Source: Hybos culiciformis (lineage: Eukaryota; Arthropoda; Insecta; Diptera; Hybotidae). From it: DNA of 64,000 bases. A model generated the notes under the pieces. It had not been told where the DNA came from and searched no databases. It worked only from the letters and a program-made list of their open reading frames with translations. Location: contig OZ023273.1 in the NCBI GenBank assembly GCA_964007475.1, forward strand, positions 124,667,812-124,731,811, written 5' to 3'. The position numbers and the translations under genes were made by a program. Every line of letters begins with the position of its first letter. Within the stretch, counting starts at the first letter, position 1. Of this stretch, positions 63,353 to 64,000 are shown piece by piece.

Positions 63353-63540
63353 GTTGCATGACTTCGTGTTGATACACAACAATACTAACGATAGAAAATC
63401 ACGTAATAATAGGAACTGAATAAATGAGTATAACTCATGCTGAGATACGTGCTTGGCAATTGAAAATTCATGATGTTAAAGAGTCTCTAACAAAAATTGA
63501 TGAAAAAAAAAATGTTTTTTTTTTTTTTTTATTCCTTTAA
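63353..63540 (+). CDS. Candidate first coding exon of a gene extending past the right edge (ATG at 63424)
   Basis: A long T-tract followed by GTGATTTACAG (ending 63352) is one of the best acceptors in the window. About 71 nt of possible 5' untranslated sequence, with stops in frame, leads to ATG at 63424. The peptide starts MSITHAEIRAWQLK and continues IHDVKESLTKIDEKK, an amphipathic helical pattern, before running into poly-T-encoded Phe. If unspliced it ends at TAA 63538-63540 (38 residues). If it continues, the only nearby donor is a poor GTTTTT at 63514. An alternative reading is a terminal exon in the other frame (LHDFVLIHNN..., stop at 63417-63419). Confidence 0.3.
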
Positions 63541-64000
63541 TGTAACAATCAACACTTTATATTTTTTTGAAAAAACAAAAATAAAATAATTGTAAAATAA
63601 ATATCATTGTCAAACATATATTTTTTATTAAATTTATTTTGATGATGGTCTAAAATAAAATTATTAAAATTATGCCTAAAAAAAATTGAAAATGGAAAGT
63701 GAATTTGAATTTGAATATTTTAAAATAAAAAACAAAATTTGATAGAAGATATAAAAACTCAAATTTCCACAGCACGTAGAGTAGGTATTTAAAAAAAAGG
63801 GTTTATGTATTTTTTTCCCATTTTTACTGCGTTTACAAACTGTCAAGTTTTTATATATTATATATATATATGCATAAAAGGATTTCATAGTTTACGGAAC
63901 AGCTTGGTGGATCTAAAATTAATATTTCCAATACATAATACATAATTCCGAATTTAACAATTCTAAAAAATGGCTGTTTACTATCCAAGTACTATATATA
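63541..64000. other. AT-rich window edge
   Basis: Poly-T tract, (TA)n near 63855-63869, no gene seen. If the 63353 exon is real, this would be intron. Confidence 0.45.

Noticed and set aside
1..64000. tRNA, rRNA and prokaryotic features (operons, Shine-Dalgarno sites, rho-independent terminators)
   Set aside because: No cloverleaf or rRNA segment could be found, and the sequence has no prokaryotic gene organisation. T-runs after hairpins are common from base composition alone.

Overview
This window looks like noncoding-rich nuclear DNA from an animal, most likely an insect. It is extremely A+T-rich (about four-fifths by eye) and full of A and T homopolymers. It has no long open frames, no ribosomal RNA and no recognisable tRNA. 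It carries short nonautonomous DNA transposons, including two hAT-type elements with perfect 8-bp target-site duplications, plus foldback elements and one minisatellite. Intron-like polypyrimidine-AG sites are common. The lineage cannot be fixed from this sequence alone.

Gene content is sparse. The only complete coding sequence I would defend is a single-exon, Cys/Pro-rich 107-residue protein on the minus strand (45198-45521). It has a real ATG, an in-frame upstream stop and a downstream AATAAA. Several shorter coding-like islands are reported as candidate exons at low confidence: minus 2085-2265, minus 36557-36642 spliced to 36086-36270, minus 52715-52939, plus 63353-63540, and a few smaller ones. 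With stop codons near one in ten triplets, an acceptor-like AG followed by 15-25 open codons is expected by chance, so none is proven.

Layout, left to right. 0-7.7 kb: AT-rich DNA with a ~335-bp foldback (836-1171) and possible terminal exons. 7.77-8.91 kb: hAT-type element. 12.6-13.2 kb: ~103-bp minisatellite of six units. 14.0-14.34 kb: nested foldback rich in CGACAA-type repeats. 24.17-24.47 kb: GGAGTC-type repeat clusters. 30.16-30.86 kb: near-perfect 700-bp foldback. 36-37 kb: possible two-exon gene fragment. 40.6-41.0 kb: 31-bp tandem repeat beside a 156-bp hairpin. 41.77-43.80 kb: two oppositely oriented copies of a CACTGAAA-ended MITE. 45.2-46.2 kb: the small gene and a decayed coding-like island. 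47.1-48.2 kb: 1.1-kb foldback built from two inverted units. 49.19-49.58 kb: hAT MITE. 57-58.6 kb: two smaller hairpins. 63.35 kb to the end: possible first coding exon of a gene running off the right edge.

The main theme is structural. Seven sizeable inverted repeats lie within 64 kb, five with arms longer than 60 bp. If transcribed, the longest could feed the small-RNA (hairpin-siRNA) pathway. That is inference; the sequence shows only the repeats.
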